64,000 nt of DNA from Mucilaginibacter rigui (GCF_014773275.1 NZ_JACWMW010000002.1:1116001-1180000), one strand, 5' to 3'; counted from the stretch's first letter, positions 1-10,152 are shown. Translations and numbers: made by a program. Notes: generated by a model not told the origin, from the sequence alone.

Positions 1-1
1 C

Positions 2-733
2 GATGATCTGCGCTGGCTTGACTGGCGTATGTTTGCCCGTAGCGACAGGTATTATATAAGGGAATCGGAGATCGAGACCAGTATCTCCGTCAGGTTTTTG
101 GTGGATGCCAGCGCATCTATGAACCATGACGATAATGGGATCAAAAAAATAGAGTATGCTAAAACACTAACCGCCTCATTGGCTTACCTTGCCAATTTGC
201 AGGGCGATTCGGTTGCGCTGAATGTGTTTAAGGATGGCGAGTTATTCTCTATCCCATCTAAACCCGACCCGCAACACTTGCAGCGGTTGTTTTACTACCT
301 GCAACAGGTTGACCCTGCCGGTACATTTACAAAACCTATCCATTATAAAGAATTATTTGCCGGCACAGGCCGTAAAGAGCTATTAGTTTTTATAACCGAT
401 ATGTACCAGGCCGATGGCGAAATTAACGCCCTGCTTAATTCTTTATCGGCGCTGAAGCATGAGATCATAGTGTTCCACCTGATGGGGCAAAATGAACTGG
501 ATTTCGATTTTAAAGGATTTTCTACATTGGAGGACCTGGAAACCGGCGAAACCATACAGGTAAACACCCAGCGTGCAAAAGCTGCTTACAAGGAAAAATT
601 ACAAGGCCATCTGGCTGCCATCCGGAGCGAACTTTTAGGTAAGCGTATTGCCTACCGCATGGTGAGTACCTCGCAGCCGCTTGATGAAGCTCTGCGCGAT
701 TTTTTGATTCAGCGTAAAAAGGGGGCAAAGTAG
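2..733 (+). CDS. DUF58 domain protein, C-terminal part (left edge of window)
   Basis: The reading frame is open to the left edge, so the start lies outside the window. Translation from base 2 gives a stretch with RWLDW, ARSDRYYIRESEIE and then VDASASM. This is the usual DUF58 core, in which an arginine/aspartate motif precedes a von Willebrand A-like strand with a DxSxS metal site. DUF58 proteins are usually encoded next to MoxR AAA ATPases and Bat proteins in envelope-stress or surface-assembly operons. Here the next gene is BatA-like and begins 3 bases after the stop, so cotranscription is likely. The visible 243 residues would be most of a protein of roughly 290-300. Family assignment is firm; the substrate or partner is unknown. 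Confidence 0.88.
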   Translation, partial: DDLRWLDWRMFARSDRYYIRESEIETSISVRFLVDASASMNHDDNGIKKIEYAKTLTASLAYLANLQGDSVALNVFKDGELFSIPSKPDPQHLQRLFYYLQQVDPAGTFTKPIHYKELFAGTGRKELLVFITDMYQADGEINALLNSLSALKHEIIVFHLMGQNELDFDFKGFSTLEDLETGETIQVNTQRAKAAYKEKLQGHLAAIRSELLGKRIAYRMVSTSQPLDEALRDFLIQRKKGAK

Positions 734-736
734 GCA

Positions 737-2191
737 ATGCAATTTTTAAACCCCATATGGTTCTTTGCGCTGGCCGCTATAACTATCCCGGTTATTATCC
801 ATTTGTGGAATATAAGGCCAGGCAAAACGCTGAAGGTGGGCAGCATCTCACTTATTACCGAAGCCTCAAAAAGTACCAGGCGCAGCTTTAAGCTATTGGA
901 TATTTTATTGCTGATACTGCGTTGCCTGTTGTTGATATTAATTGCCCTGCTACTGGCTGCACCTGTTTGGCAGAAGTATGTAGCTACCCAAAAAAAGGGC
1001 TGGGTACTTATTCCAAAGGAGAGTTTAAAAGAAACTTATCAAAAATTTAAACCGACAATAGATTCGTTGGATAAGGCGGGCTACGAGTTCCATTATTTTA
1101 ATAGAGGTTTTGCAAAGCAGGACCTGAAAACTATACTGGCAGATTCATCCTTAAAAGATACAACCATAAACGCCAATTACTGGAGCCTGGTAAAGCAGTT
1201 GGAGAACCAGGTTGGCGATGCCCCTGTTTATTTATTTACCCAAAACGGTATCGAATATTTTAAAGGTAGTAAACCCCAGGTAAAGCTGAATGCGCTTCAC
1301 TGGCAAACCTACACCGCTAAAGATTCTACCGCTAAATGGATAGACAAAGCATTTATAAATAATAACGGGGCTATTAAAGTAATCATTGGTAACAGTATCC
1401 CTTCATCAACATATTTTACCACGCAAACCATACAAGGCGGCGGCAATAACGATGTAACTGTTAACGTGCAAAACGGGCAGCCCTTTGTAAGCCTTAAAAA
1501 TACTGCGCAATCCGTACCGGTTGATACATCTACCCTGCGTATCGCAATCTACACCGATAAACACCAGCTTGATGCCGGTTATCTCAAAGCGGCCTTATCA
1601 GCTGCTGCGGATTTTATGGGGCGGAAGTGGGTTATAAAAGAATATAGCTCGCCTGCGCAGATCCCTGCAGGGCAGGCGTGGGTTTTCTGGTTGTCAGAGC
1701 AGCCGGTAAAACCTGATCAGTTAAAAAGCAGCAAGAATATTTTTCAATATGAGGCCGGAAAAGTAACCGATGTAACCTCGTGGATAGATCCGGGCCATAT
1801 TGCTTTGGCTAAAAGGATTAATTCAACAAACAGTTATGAGGCCGTATGGAAAGATGGTTTTGGCAATCCAGTGTTAGTGTCGGGTGGGAACACCTGGCAT
1901 TTTTACAGCCGTTTTAACCCCTTATGGAGCGACCTGGTTTGGAGCGATGATTTCCCTAAGCTGATGTTAAAACTGTTACTGGGTAATGGTCAAAGCCAAC
2001 CAAAAGGCCACGAGCGCCGTATCCTTGGTAACCGCCAGCTACAACCGGGAATATTTGCACAATCAATGCCGCAGCTATCATCTAAAACAAACGAACAAAC
2101 CGATCTTTCAAAATATTTCTGGCTGCTGGCGGTTCTTTTATTCATTGCCGAACGCATCTTGTCGCACAAAAAAACAACAAATAATGGCTGA
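737..2191 (+). CDS. BatA-like N-terminal domain membrane protein
   Basis: This 484-residue protein begins MQFLNPIWFFALAAITIPVI, the typical BatA N-terminus with a first membrane helix at about residues 5-24. A second helix lies at about 54-80 (LLLILRCLLLILIALLLAAP), and a final one lies near residues 458-475. The region between is extracytoplasmic and has no recognised enzyme motif. The gene follows the DUF58 gene by 3 bases, and its last 8 bases overlap the next gene, so translational coupling is likely. Together these genes look like the membrane arm of a MoxR/DUF58 system. The exact function is not known, and the central domain is not recognisable beyond the family level. Confidence 0.85.
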   Translation: MQFLNPIWFFALAAITIPVIIHLWNIRPGKTLKVGSISLITEASKSTRRSFKLLDILLLILRCLLLILIALLLAAPVWQKYVATQKKGWVLIPKESLKETYQKFKPTIDSLDKAGYEFHYFNRGFAKQDLKTILADSSLKDTTINANYWSLVKQLENQVGDAPVYLFTQNGIEYFKGSKPQVKLNALHWQTYTAKDSTAKWIDKAFINNNGAIKVIIGNSIPSSTYFTTQTIQGGGNNDVTVNVQNGQPFVSLKNTAQSVPVDTSTLRIAIYTDKHQLDAGYLKAALSAAADFMGRKWVIKEYSSPAQIPAGQAWVFWLSEQPVKPDQLKSSKNIFQYEAGKVTDVTSWIDPGHIALAKRINSTNSYEAVWKDGFGNPVLVSGGNTWHFYSRFNPLWSDLVWSDDFPKLMLKLLLGNGQSQPKGHERRILGNRQLQPGIFAQSMPQLSSKTNEQTDLSKYFWLLAVLLFIAERILSHKKTTNNG

Positions 2192-4307
2192 TCAGGGCGG
2201 GCTACATAAAATACAGGGACTGCGCCTCCGCTGGATAGTTTACCACATACTGGAAGATGTGCTGCTGTCACTTTACGCGGCATTATATGTTGGCGCTATT
2301 ATATACTATCTACTTTCGCCATCAATATTGTGGGGAATAATTGTTTTCCCCGTAGCGCTTATTATTTTATTAGCCATAAACCGCCCATGGCAAATGAGCG
2401 GGCAAAAAATAGCTGCTTTTTTGAATAAAGAATACCCCGAGTTGCAGGAAAGCAGCCACCTGTTGCTGCTACCCCCTGCTGAACTGAACCCTTTGCAGGT
2501 TATTGCTTCCTCAAAAACAGATGCTGTTTTAACCGGCCTTAAAATATCGCATAACCCGTTCGCCAGGCGTTTGGTGGTTGCTTTTATATCGCTTATTGTA
2601 GCCACCGCATTTATTTGGGCACTGGGTAAGATCTTTCATATCGAGCGTGTTTTTTACGGTAACAACCGCCCGGTGGCAGAATGCGCGCCGATGCCAAAAG
2701 TGGCCGAAAAAGTTTTACCACAGATAAGCAGCGTAAATATAAGCATTGCCCCGCCTGCATATACAGGTAAAGGCAGGCGCGAACAGGATAAATTTAACCT
2801 GTCGGCAGAGGAAGGTGCTATGGTAGAATGGCACATCAAAACCAATGTAGCCATCAAAACAGCTTACCTTCTTTTTAACGATAAAGAACACGTTGCTTTA
2901 AAAAGCAGCAGCAACGGTACCAACTGGCATGCCACCAAAGCCATTATAAGCCCTGGTTTTTACCAGGTGAGTATTGATGGGAAACTATCCGACTTGTATT
3001 ATACGCAGGTTGTAAAGGATAGCCCGCCCGTTATCCATATAAAAACGCCAAAGCAATATACTTATATTGATGCAGGCGAAGCACCAAAAGTTACCATAAA
3101 TGCAGCACTTAATGATGACTATGGCGTTGCCGATGCGGTAATTATAGCCACAGTTGCCAAGGGCAAGGGCGAGGGCGTAAAATTTAAGGAATACAAACTG
3201 AATTTTGCGCAGGGTTTTGGCGCGCATAATGCGCAGTATGATGTACAGAAGCTGATCCAGTTGCCGGCCTTGAATGTGGAGCCCGGCGACGAGCTTTACT
3301 TTTACGTACAGGCACAGGATACGCATAAGCAGTTGAGCCGTACGGATGTGTACACGGTAAGCGTACAGGATACCGCCGAATTGCTGAGCATGAACGGTAT
3401 AATCAACGGGGTAAACCTTAAGCCGGAGTTTTTCAGGAGCGAACGGCAGATCATCATTGATGCCGAGCAACTGCTTAAAGAAAAGGATAGCATCAGTGTT
3501 GAGAAATTTAATAACCGAAGCAATAACCTTGGTATCGACCAAAAGTTATTACGCCTGCGTTATGGCAAGTTTTTAGGCGAGGAAGGCGAAGATGCCATTG
3601 GGGCGCCGAGTAATGACCCAGCAGACCCCGCTGATTTTAGCAACGCCGCCAAAATATTAAAAGAATATACTGATGACCACGATAACGCTGAAGATGCGGG
3701 CTTTTTTGAACCGGCTATAAAAGCCCAGCTAAAAGCCACCCTTACCGAAATGTGGAAGGCCGAATTACAGCTTCGCCTTTACAAACCACAGGCGGCATTG
3801 CCATTTGCCTATAAAGCTCTGCGGTTACTGAAGGATCTGCAGCAGAAATCAAGGGCGTTTGTGGCCAAAACGGCTTACAATCCGCCTCCATTTAAGCAGG
3901 AAAAACGTTTAAGCGGTGAGTTGGATAAAATTATCCAACCCATCAGCAAACAGGATATTAACCCCCCTGCCGATCAGATGGACGCCCTGAAGAAAGCAGT
4001 TAATGTTTTGGAGGGTTTGAAAACTAATCCCGTGTTAAGCAGCGGGGATAACCGTATTTTGCAATTGGCTAACCAGCAATTAGGCTTAAAAGCATCTGCA
4101 CAGCCGGGTGTTTATTTGCCTGCGTTGAACGCCATGCGCCGGATCTTATCAGCTGCCCCGGCAAAAAGTAAAGATGTAGACCTGGTAGAAAGGGCATTAC
4201 AGCGCACCTTAAGTAAACCTAAAAACATGCCTTCGTCAAATGCTAACATTACGGATATGGGCCTGTCTAAACAGTATTATAAAAACTTAAAACAGGCTAA
4301 CAGATGA
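2184..4307 (+). CDS. DUF4175-like large membrane protein
   Basis: I chose the ATG at 2184, which overlaps the end of the BatA-like gene by 8 bases. An in-frame start further upstream (1986) would overlap that gene by about 200 bases, and its extra residues look like out-of-frame translation. The resulting 707-residue protein has two helices near residues 25-65 and one near 125-150, followed by a long extracytoplasmic part rich in beta-strand-like segments and then charged helices. This matches the layout of DUF4175-type proteins found in Bacteroidota next to DUF58/BatA genes. Its stop codon overlaps the next start in an ATGA arrangement. Family is inferred from layout and context; the molecular role is unknown. 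Confidence 0.72.
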   Translation: MADQGGLHKIQGLRLRWIVYHILEDVLLSLYAALYVGAIIYYLLSPSILWGIIVFPVALIILLAINRPWQMSGQKIAAFLNKEYPELQESSHLLLLPPAELNPLQVIASSKTDAVLTGLKISHNPFARRLVVAFISLIVATAFIWALGKIFHIERVFYGNNRPVAECAPMPKVAEKVLPQISSVNISIAPPAYTGKGRREQDKFNLSAEEGAMVEWHIKTNVAIKTAYLLFNDKEHVALKSSSNGTNWHATKAIISPGFYQVSIDGKLSDLYYTQVVKDSPPVIHIKTPKQYTYIDAGEAPKVTINAALNDDYGVADAVIIATVAKGKGEGVKFKEYKLNFAQGFGAHNAQYDVQKLIQLPALNVEPGDELYFYVQAQDTHKQLSRTDVYTVSVQDTAELLSMNGIINGVNLKPEFFRSERQIIIDAEQLLKEKDSISVEKFNNRSNNLGIDQKLLRLRYGKFLGEEGEDAIGAPSNDPADPADFSNAAKILKEYTDDHDNAEDAGFFEPAIKAQLKATLTEMWKAELQLRLYKPQAALPFAYKALRLLKDLQQKSRAFVAKTAYNPPPFKQEKRLSGELDKIIQPISKQDINPPADQMDALKKAVNVLEGLKTNPVLSSGDNRILQLANQQLGLKASAQPGVYLPALNAMRRILSAAPAKSKDVDLVERALQRTLSKPKNMPSSNANITDMGLSKQYYKNLKQANR

Positions 4308-6064
4308 TGCAGGGCAGTTGGATATATATGGTTTGGGCGCTCTGTATCTTTATGGCGGTATTATTTGCATGGCTGGAATACCGCCGTGCCAATAAACGCT
4401 TTTTGCTGCTGCGGATAGGAGCGGCGCTTGTTGCAGTAGCGGCCTTAGGCTGTATTGTTTTGCCAATAAAATATAACAGCACGATCACCAAATCCATCCA
4501 GCATAAAAATATATTACTAACCCAGGGTTTTAATGCGGATAGCCTGCCAGACGGTATAGATACCAGCTTAATAACGTTGGACGCATCCATTAAAAAAGCT
4601 TATCCAAAAGTAAAACTCATTAGCGGGTTAGATGAATTGAGTAAAACAGCGCCTTTGCATGTATATGGTAATGGTTTAAGTAAGGATGAATTAGTGCAGC
4701 TGGACAGCCTGCCGGTTATCCTTCATGCGGCAAAGATACCTGCCGGGGTAAGCAATATTAGCTGGAATGATCAATTAAAGGCAGGCGAGGTTTTACGGGT
4801 GCAAGGCGTATACAATAATACATCGGCACAAAAAGTAAAGCTGGTTTTAAGAGGCTTGAGTACCGGTTTGGATTCCATCATCCTACCGCCAAACGCACAA
4901 ACACCATTCGGGCTAAGTACCACACCGAAAGCAACGGGTAAAATGGTGTTTACGTTAAATGCTGATACCGCTTTGCAAGGCAGCCTGCCGGTTCAGATAC
5001 AACCCGTAAAGCCGCTAAAAGTATTAATGCTGTCAGCTTCGCCCGATTTTGAAAGCAAATTTTTAAAGAACTGGCTGAGCGAAAACGGGTATTCGGTAGC
5101 CTTGCGCTCCGCCATCAGCAAAGGGAAATATAACAGCGGTTATATCAATATAGCCCAGTTTAATCTGGATAAACTCTCCGCCCAAACACTCGCTCAATTT
5201 GATGTGGTTATTGGCGACCTGTCCGTTTTAAGTACCTTAAGCAGTACCGAAAGCGATGTGTTGAAACAGGCCGTTGCCAATAAAGGCATGGGCCTTATTG
5301 TACGGGCTGATAGTGCAGGCAAAACATCATGGCTGCAAAAGCAGTTCCCGGTAGACAGGCCTTCGGGCAAGGAACCTGAACCCGCATCGCTTATTATCAA
5401 TGGTAATAAAAGTGGCTCGGGTAAACTTGCCTATGGGCCTGCTTATATTGTTTACCAGGATGGTACGCAGCCGCTGGTAAAAACAAAGGAGCGTATTCTT
5501 GCCGGCCTTGCCTTATATGGCTCGGGCAAAATTGTTTTTACAACCCTTAACAATACCTTTAGCTGGATGCTGGGTGGCAACAAGCAGGATTATACAGAAT
5601 TATGGTCGGTGTTATTAAGCAAAGCCGCAAGGAAGAACGATGAGGTGAAAAACTACATTCAATTTTCATCATTGCCGGTAAGCAATGAGCCGGTAGTGTT
5701 ACAGGTATCGCAAGGCAGTTCATCGCCTATTGTTGTAAACAACGAATTGATAGCCCCGGCGCAAAATGCTGATATACCTTTTGAATGGAATGCATCTTAC
5801 CGCCCTTCAAATGCCGGGTGGCAAAATCTAAAACAGGGCGACAAAATTAGTACATGGTATGCCTATCCTCAAAACGAATGGAAACCCCTGCGATCTGCAG
5901 AAAAAACTGCTGCTACCACTCAATATGCAGCCTTGCATCCAAACAGGCATATTGTAACAAAACAGATACAGCAAAAAGTTCGGATTGATGTGCCAAAAAT
6001 ATATTTTTATATCCTGTTGCTGGCAGCATGTACTTTTTTGTGGATAGAAACTAAGATATCATAA
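4304..6064 (+). CDS. Membrane protein of the DUF58/BatA operon, amidotransferase-like core
   Basis: The 586-residue protein starts inside the stop of the preceding gene (ATGA overlap), so it belongs to the same operon. Two membrane helices lie at about residues 5-22 and 32-52, and one lies at the extreme C-terminus (about 566-582). The middle holds LKVLMLSASPDFE followed by alternating strands and helices, which resembles the class I glutamine-amidotransferase-like fold found in equivalent operon members. I see no clear Cys-His-Glu triad, so it is probably not an active amidotransferase. The topology suggests a periplasmic domain held by helices at both ends. Function is not known. Confidence 0.65.
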   Translation: MMQGSWIYMVWALCIFMAVLFAWLEYRRANKRFLLLRIGAALVAVAALGCIVLPIKYNSTITKSIQHKNILLTQGFNADSLPDGIDTSLITLDASIKKAYPKVKLISGLDELSKTAPLHVYGNGLSKDELVQLDSLPVILHAAKIPAGVSNISWNDQLKAGEVLRVQGVYNNTSAQKVKLVLRGLSTGLDSIILPPNAQTPFGLSTTPKATGKMVFTLNADTALQGSLPVQIQPVKPLKVLMLSASPDFESKFLKNWLSENGYSVALRSAISKGKYNSGYINIAQFNLDKLSAQTLAQFDVVIGDLSVLSTLSSTESDVLKQAVANKGMGLIVRADSAGKTSWLQKQFPVDRPSGKEPEPASLIINGNKSGSGKLAYGPAYIVYQDGTQPLVKTKERILAGLALYGSGKIVFTTLNNTFSWMLGGNKQDYTELWSVLLSKAARKNDEVKNYIQFSSLPVSNEPVVLQVSQGSSSPIVVNNELIAPAQNADIPFEWNASYRPSNAGWQNLKQGDKISTWYAYPQNEWKPLRSAEKTAATTQYAALHPNRHIVTKQIQQKVRIDVPKIYFYILLLAACTFLWIETKIS

Positions 6065-6108
6065 AATATATTTTTATGCACTCACCCGGCTCCGGCCGCG
6101 TAATATTC

Positions 6109-6132
6109 GTCACTCGCGATGACGCGAGCGAC
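6109..6132. repeat. Hairpin between the Bat-type operon and tldD
   Basis: GTCACTCGCG and CGCGAGCGAC form a 10-bp stem with one mismatch around a 4-base loop. No T-run follows on the plus strand, so it is a weak terminator candidate. It resembles a decayed copy of the palindromic repeats elsewhere in the window. Confidence 0.45.
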
Positions 6133-6191
6133 TGCGCTGAATAAATTTAAAACATTGCCTGCGGGCAGAATTAATAAAAGGAGGACAAACT

Positions 6192-7829
6192 TTGAGAAGA
6201 AGAGACTTTATTTTTTTAACCGGTGTTGGTGCAGGGGCTATGGTGCTCCCGTCACTCAACAGTTTCGGTAAAAACATTGATGTGCAGCAGGCGCTTGAAG
6301 GCGTTGATGTGCGCATTAAAAAACAACTGGCTGATGCAGGGCTTAATGCTGCAAAATCTGCCGGGGCCAGCTATGCCGATGTGCGTATTGGCCGTTACCT
6401 TAACCAGTTTGTTATTACCCGCGAAAACCGGGTGCAAAACGTGGCGAACACCGAATCGTACGGTGTGGGCATCCGCGTAATTGCCGATGGCTGCTGGGGC
6501 TTTGCTGCCACTAATGATGTAACCAAAGAAGGTATTGCAAAAGTTGCCAAACGTGCGGTTGCCGTTGCAAAGGCCAATGCTAAACTGGGCAGTGCGCCGG
6601 TACAGCTTGCACCGCAAAAAGGCTATGGCGAAGTAAGCTGGAAAACCCCGATTGAGAAGAACGCCTTTGAAGTGCCTATCAAAGAAAAAGTTGATCTTTT
6701 GCTTGGCGCCAACGCGGCGGCTATTAGCGGTGGTGCTAACTTTGTAAATTCAACCGTTTTCGCGGTGAATGAGCAAAAATACTTTGCTTCTACCGATGGT
6801 TCATACATTGATCAGGATATCCACCGCATCTTCCCGTCGTTTACGGTTACAAAAATTGATTCGGCTTCAAATTCTTTTCAAACCAGGCGCTCGTTAAGCT
6901 CGCCGGTAGGTATGGGCTATGAGTACCTTAACCCTACCGAAAGCGAAAAAGTTACCGGTATTACCACCCGCTATAAAAAGCGTTATGATATGCTGGAGGA
7001 TATAAAATTTGCCACTAAACAGGCGGCAGAAAAGATAACGGCAAAATCTGTAGACCCGGGTAAATATGACCTTGTGCTTGATCCAAGCCACCTGTGGTTA
7101 ACTATTCACGAATCTGTTGGCCACCCAACCGAGCTTGACCGTGTGTTGGGCTACGAAGCAAACTTTGCAGGTACCAGTTTCTTAACTTTAGATAAATGGA
7201 AATCGGGTAATTTTAATTTCGGCAGCAAGCAGGTAAACGTAACCGGCGATAAAACCGAAGTAGGCTCATTAGGCGCCGTAGGTTATGATGATGAAGGTGT
7301 AGGCACCAAAAAATGGGATATCATTAAAGAGGGGACGCTGGTAAACTACCAGGCCATCCGCGACCAGGCGCATATCATCGGTCTGAAAGAATCACAGGGC
7401 TGCTGCTACGCGCAAAGCTGGCAGGATGTACAATTCCAGCGGATGCCAAACGTATCATTACAACCGGGTAAAACCCCGCTGAGTGTAGATAATATGATCA
7501 AAAACGTTGAGAAAGGAATTTACATTATTGGCGACGGCTCTTTCTCTATCGATCAGCAGCGCTATAACTTCCAGTTTGGCGGGCAGCTTTTTTACGAGAT
7601 AAAAGATGGCAAAATTGCCGGTATGCTGAATGATGTAGCTTACCAGGCCAACACCCGGGAGTTCTGGAACTCATGCGCGCAGGTTTGTGATGCAAGCGAT
7701 TACCGCTTGGGCGGTTCATTTAACGATGGTAAGGGCCAGCCAAGCCAAAGCAGCGCGGTGTCGCACGGCTCATCAACAGCAAGGTTTAATGGTGTTAATG
7801 TAATCAACACAAAAAGAAAGATCGGATAA
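6192..7829 (+). CDS. tldD: TldD-type metalloprotease
   Basis: This 545-residue protein carries HESVGH at residues 306-311, the HExxxH zinc motif of TldD. TldD is the catalytic half of the TldD/TldE (PmbA) protease that cleaves unfolded peptides and, in some bacteria, modified peptide precursors. The start is a TTG at 6192, preceded by AAAGGAGGACAAA. This is one of the very few real Shine-Dalgarno sequences in the window and it decides the start. The N-terminus MRRRDFIFLTGVGAGA looks like a twin-arginine signal, so this copy may be exported, unlike cytoplasmic E. coli TldD. The partner gene follows after 3 bases. Confidence 0.92.
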   Translation: MRRRDFIFLTGVGAGAMVLPSLNSFGKNIDVQQALEGVDVRIKKQLADAGLNAAKSAGASYADVRIGRYLNQFVITRENRVQNVANTESYGVGIRVIADGCWGFAATNDVTKEGIAKVAKRAVAVAKANAKLGSAPVQLAPQKGYGEVSWKTPIEKNAFEVPIKEKVDLLLGANAAAISGGANFVNSTVFAVNEQKYFASTDGSYIDQDIHRIFPSFTVTKIDSASNSFQTRRSLSSPVGMGYEYLNPTESEKVTGITTRYKKRYDMLEDIKFATKQAAEKITAKSVDPGKYDLVLDPSHLWLTIHESVGHPTELDRVLGYEANFAGTSFLTLDKWKSGNFNFGSKQVNVTGDKTEVGSLGAVGYDDEGVGTKKWDIIKEGTLVNYQAIRDQAHIIGLKESQGCCYAQSWQDVQFQRMPNVSLQPGKTPLSVDNMIKNVEKGIYIIGDGSFSIDQQRYNFQFGGQLFYEIKDGKIAGMLNDVAYQANTREFWNSCAQVCDASDYRLGGSFNDGKGQPSQSSAVSHGSSTARFNGVNVINTKRKIG

Positions 7830-7832
7830 CGT

Positions 7833-9164
7833 ATGGCTTTATATACAAAAGAACAGGCACAGGCTTTATTAAAGAAGGTGCTTAGCTATTCAAAAGCCGA
7901 TGAGTGCGAAGTAAGCCTCTTCGGTAGCGAAGGCGGTAATATCAGGTACGCGCTTAACGCGGTATCTACCGCAGGCGATGTAAGCACTACAGGTTTAGCA
8001 GTAACATCTGTTTATGGCAAAAAAGCTGGTTCGGCCAGCATTGATGAGTTTGACGATGCTGCTTTAGAGCGTGTTGTACGCCGTTCGGAAGAGCTGGCAC
8101 AACTGGCACCCGAGAACCCGGAGTATATGCCGATGCTTGGCCAAAGCGAATTTAAAGACTCGATAACCTACAACGCCAATACAGCCGCCATGACGCCCGA
8201 AAGCCGCGCCGAAATGGTTGGTAAAAGCTTACAGGTTACCAAAGATGCCAAACTTTTTGCAGCGGGTTTTTTAGAAAACTCTACGGGTTTTAACGCGGTG
8301 ATGAACTCTAAAGGTTTGTTTGCTTATAACAGGAGCAGCGATGTTACCTTCTCGGTAACTACACGCGATGAGGCAGGCAGTATATCCGGCTATGCCGCAC
8401 GTGGCTTTACCGATGTTTCAAAACTTGATACAGCCTCGGCAACAGGGGTTGCTACTATGAAAGCAAATGCGTCTAAAGGTGCAAAAGCTATTGAACCCGG
8501 TAAATATACCGTGATACTGGAGCCTGTAGCGGCTACTTACATGCTGGAGAATATGTTCCGTTTTGATGCACGCAGCGCGGAAGAAGGACGTAGCTTTTTG
8601 AGTAAAAAAGGTGGCGGCACCCGTTTAGGTGAGCAACTGGTAGATCCGAAAGTAAATATCTACTCAGATCCGTTTAATACCGACCTGCCGGGTTCTACCT
8701 GGGGTGGTGATGGCTTGCCACGCGAAAAAACCAGCTGGATAGAAAACGGCGTGGTGAAGAACCTTTCGTACTCGCGCTACTGGGCGCAAAAGAAAGGTGT
8801 AAAACCTGTGCCCGGCCCAAGCAATATTATTATGGATGGTGGTACTCAAACCCTCGAAGAACTGATAAAAAGTACCGAGAAAGGCATCCTGGTTTCCAGA
8901 TTGTGGTACATTCGTATGGTCGATCCGCAATCGTTACTTTTAACCGGGCTTACCCGCGATGGTACGTTTTATATTGAGAACGGCAAGATCATGTTCCCGG
9001 TAAAAAACTTCAGGTTTAACGAGAGCCCGGTGATTATGCTGAACAACCTGGAAGCCCTTGGCAAACAGGAACGCAGTATTAGCGTAGAAAGCTACCGAAG
9101 TTACCTCATCCCGCCGATGAAGATCAGGGACTTTACATTCAGTTCGCTGTCGGACGCGGTGTAA
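7833..9164 (+). CDS. TldE/PmbA-type partner subunit
   Basis: The 443-residue protein belongs to the TldD/PmbA superfamily but lacks an HExxxH motif, as expected for the non-catalytic TldE (PmbA) partner. Recognisable blocks are the N-terminal repeat with YALNAVSTAGDVSTTGLAV, and the C-terminal part with YSRYWAQKKG and a conserved-type GGTQTLEELI loop. It starts with ATG 3 bases after the tldD stop and is surely cotranscribed. TldD and TldE form a heterodimer in which TldE completes the peptide channel. No signal peptide is evident here although the partner has one, so the location of the pair is uncertain. Confidence 0.9.
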   Translation: MALYTKEQAQALLKKVLSYSKADECEVSLFGSEGGNIRYALNAVSTAGDVSTTGLAVTSVYGKKAGSASIDEFDDAALERVVRRSEELAQLAPENPEYMPMLGQSEFKDSITYNANTAAMTPESRAEMVGKSLQVTKDAKLFAAGFLENSTGFNAVMNSKGLFAYNRSSDVTFSVTTRDEAGSISGYAARGFTDVSKLDTASATGVATMKANASKGAKAIEPGKYTVILEPVAATYMLENMFRFDARSAEEGRSFLSKKGGGTRLGEQLVDPKVNIYSDPFNTDLPGSTWGGDGLPREKTSWIENGVVKNLSYSRYWAQKKGVKPVPGPSNIIMDGGTQTLEELIKSTEKGILVSRLWYIRMVDPQSLLLTGLTRDGTFYIENGKIMFPVKNFRFNESPVIMLNNLEALGKQERSISVESYRSYLIPPMKIRDFTFSSLSDAV

Positions 9165-9194
9165 GTATAGAAATATAAGATCAAAAATAAGAAA

Positions 9195-9791
9195 ATGGAA
9201 AAGGAGCCACATAGAGTACCAGAAGCAACCGTAAAGGGAAATGCAACAGGCCTTTTTATGATGGCTCTTTTTACTATGATATGGGCAGGTATTGCCTATG
9301 GTGGTTTACATGGAACTGCCTACGCTTTATTGTTGTTTATATTCCCTTTATTGAGTATTTATTTTATTGTAAAAGGAGTAGCCTTATTTAGGATAGCTAA
9401 GAATTTCCCCAAGCTTACTGATGAGGAAGATATTGCTGAGGAAAAAAGAAGAGGAAAATGGTTCGGTATAGTTTTCGGTGCAGAAGGACTGGGTATATTT
9501 ATCGGTATCAATATAGTTGTTAACCTTGGCCATCCCGAACTCACTATACCTGTAATTGCATTGGTAGTAGGGCTGCATTTTTATCCTATGGGCAAAATAT
9601 TTAAACGCACTATAGATTATTACCTGGCTACATGGAGTACCATAATTGCTGTATGCGGCATAGTTTTTACCTTAAAAAAGCTAATGCCTGCTAACTCCAT
9701 ACTTGCTTTTTTAGGCGTAGGGCTTGCTATTGCCACATCATGTTATGGTTTAAATATGGCTAAAAGGGCAGCAAACTTGTTAAGCGTATGA
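9195..9791 (+). CDS. Six-helix membrane protein, function unknown
   Basis: The 198-residue protein is strongly hydrophobic with about six predicted membrane segments (near residues 17-38, 41-63, 90-110, 118-134, 145-160 and 168-185). There is a short charged loop around residues 72-86 (LTDEEDIAEEKRRGKW). I do not recognise the family. It begins 30 bases after the tldE-like gene on the same strand and is followed by a good intrinsic terminator, so it may be the last gene of that transcript. Its A+T content and codon use are slightly different from the upstream genes. Confidence 0.7.
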   Translation: MEKEPHRVPEATVKGNATGLFMMALFTMIWAGIAYGGLHGTAYALLLFIFPLLSIYFIVKGVALFRIAKNFPKLTDEEDIAEEKRRGKWFGIVFGAEGLGIFIGINIVVNLGHPELTIPVIALVVGLHFYPMGKIFKRTIDYYLATWSTIIAVCGIVFTLKKLMPANSILAFLGVGLAIATSCYGLNMAKRAANLLSV

Positions 9792-9823
9792 ACATTAAAA
9801 TGAAGCCCTATAAATTTAACTTC

Positions 9824-9860
9824 TCGCCATTGCCAAAAAGCAATGGCGAATTTGTTTCTA
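9824..9860 (+). terminator. Intrinsic terminator after the six-helix membrane protein
   Basis: TCGCCATTGC (9824-9833) and GCAATGGCGA (9840-9849) form a perfect 10-bp stem with a 6-base loop. It is followed by ATTTGTTTCT, a moderate T-rich tail. Confidence 0.75.
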
Positions 9861-10152
9861 TGTAGCCCTCAAAATTTATAGCATGCAAAATTTCCCTGTT
9901 ATTAGTTCAATTTAACACCCGTTGGTTTATTTTTGCAGGATAAGTATCAGTTTAGCCTTAATGCAACCTGTAAGCTGTTGAAAACAGGCATTAACCATAG
10001 TTATGGGTTCGCCTAAATTTTCTTAGTTTTTATGCCTCTTTAAAATCAAAATTCCAGTATTTTAACCATTTTTATAATTTGATAACAATAAATGATGGTA
10101 ATATGCTGATATAATAGGGTAATTATTAACCAACTCCGATCTATTTATGTGC

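Noticed and set aside
1986..2183. Upstream in-frame start of the DUF4175-like gene
   Set aside because: It overlaps the BatA-like gene by about 200 bases and its residues look like out-of-frame translation; the ATG at 2184 fits the operon spacing.
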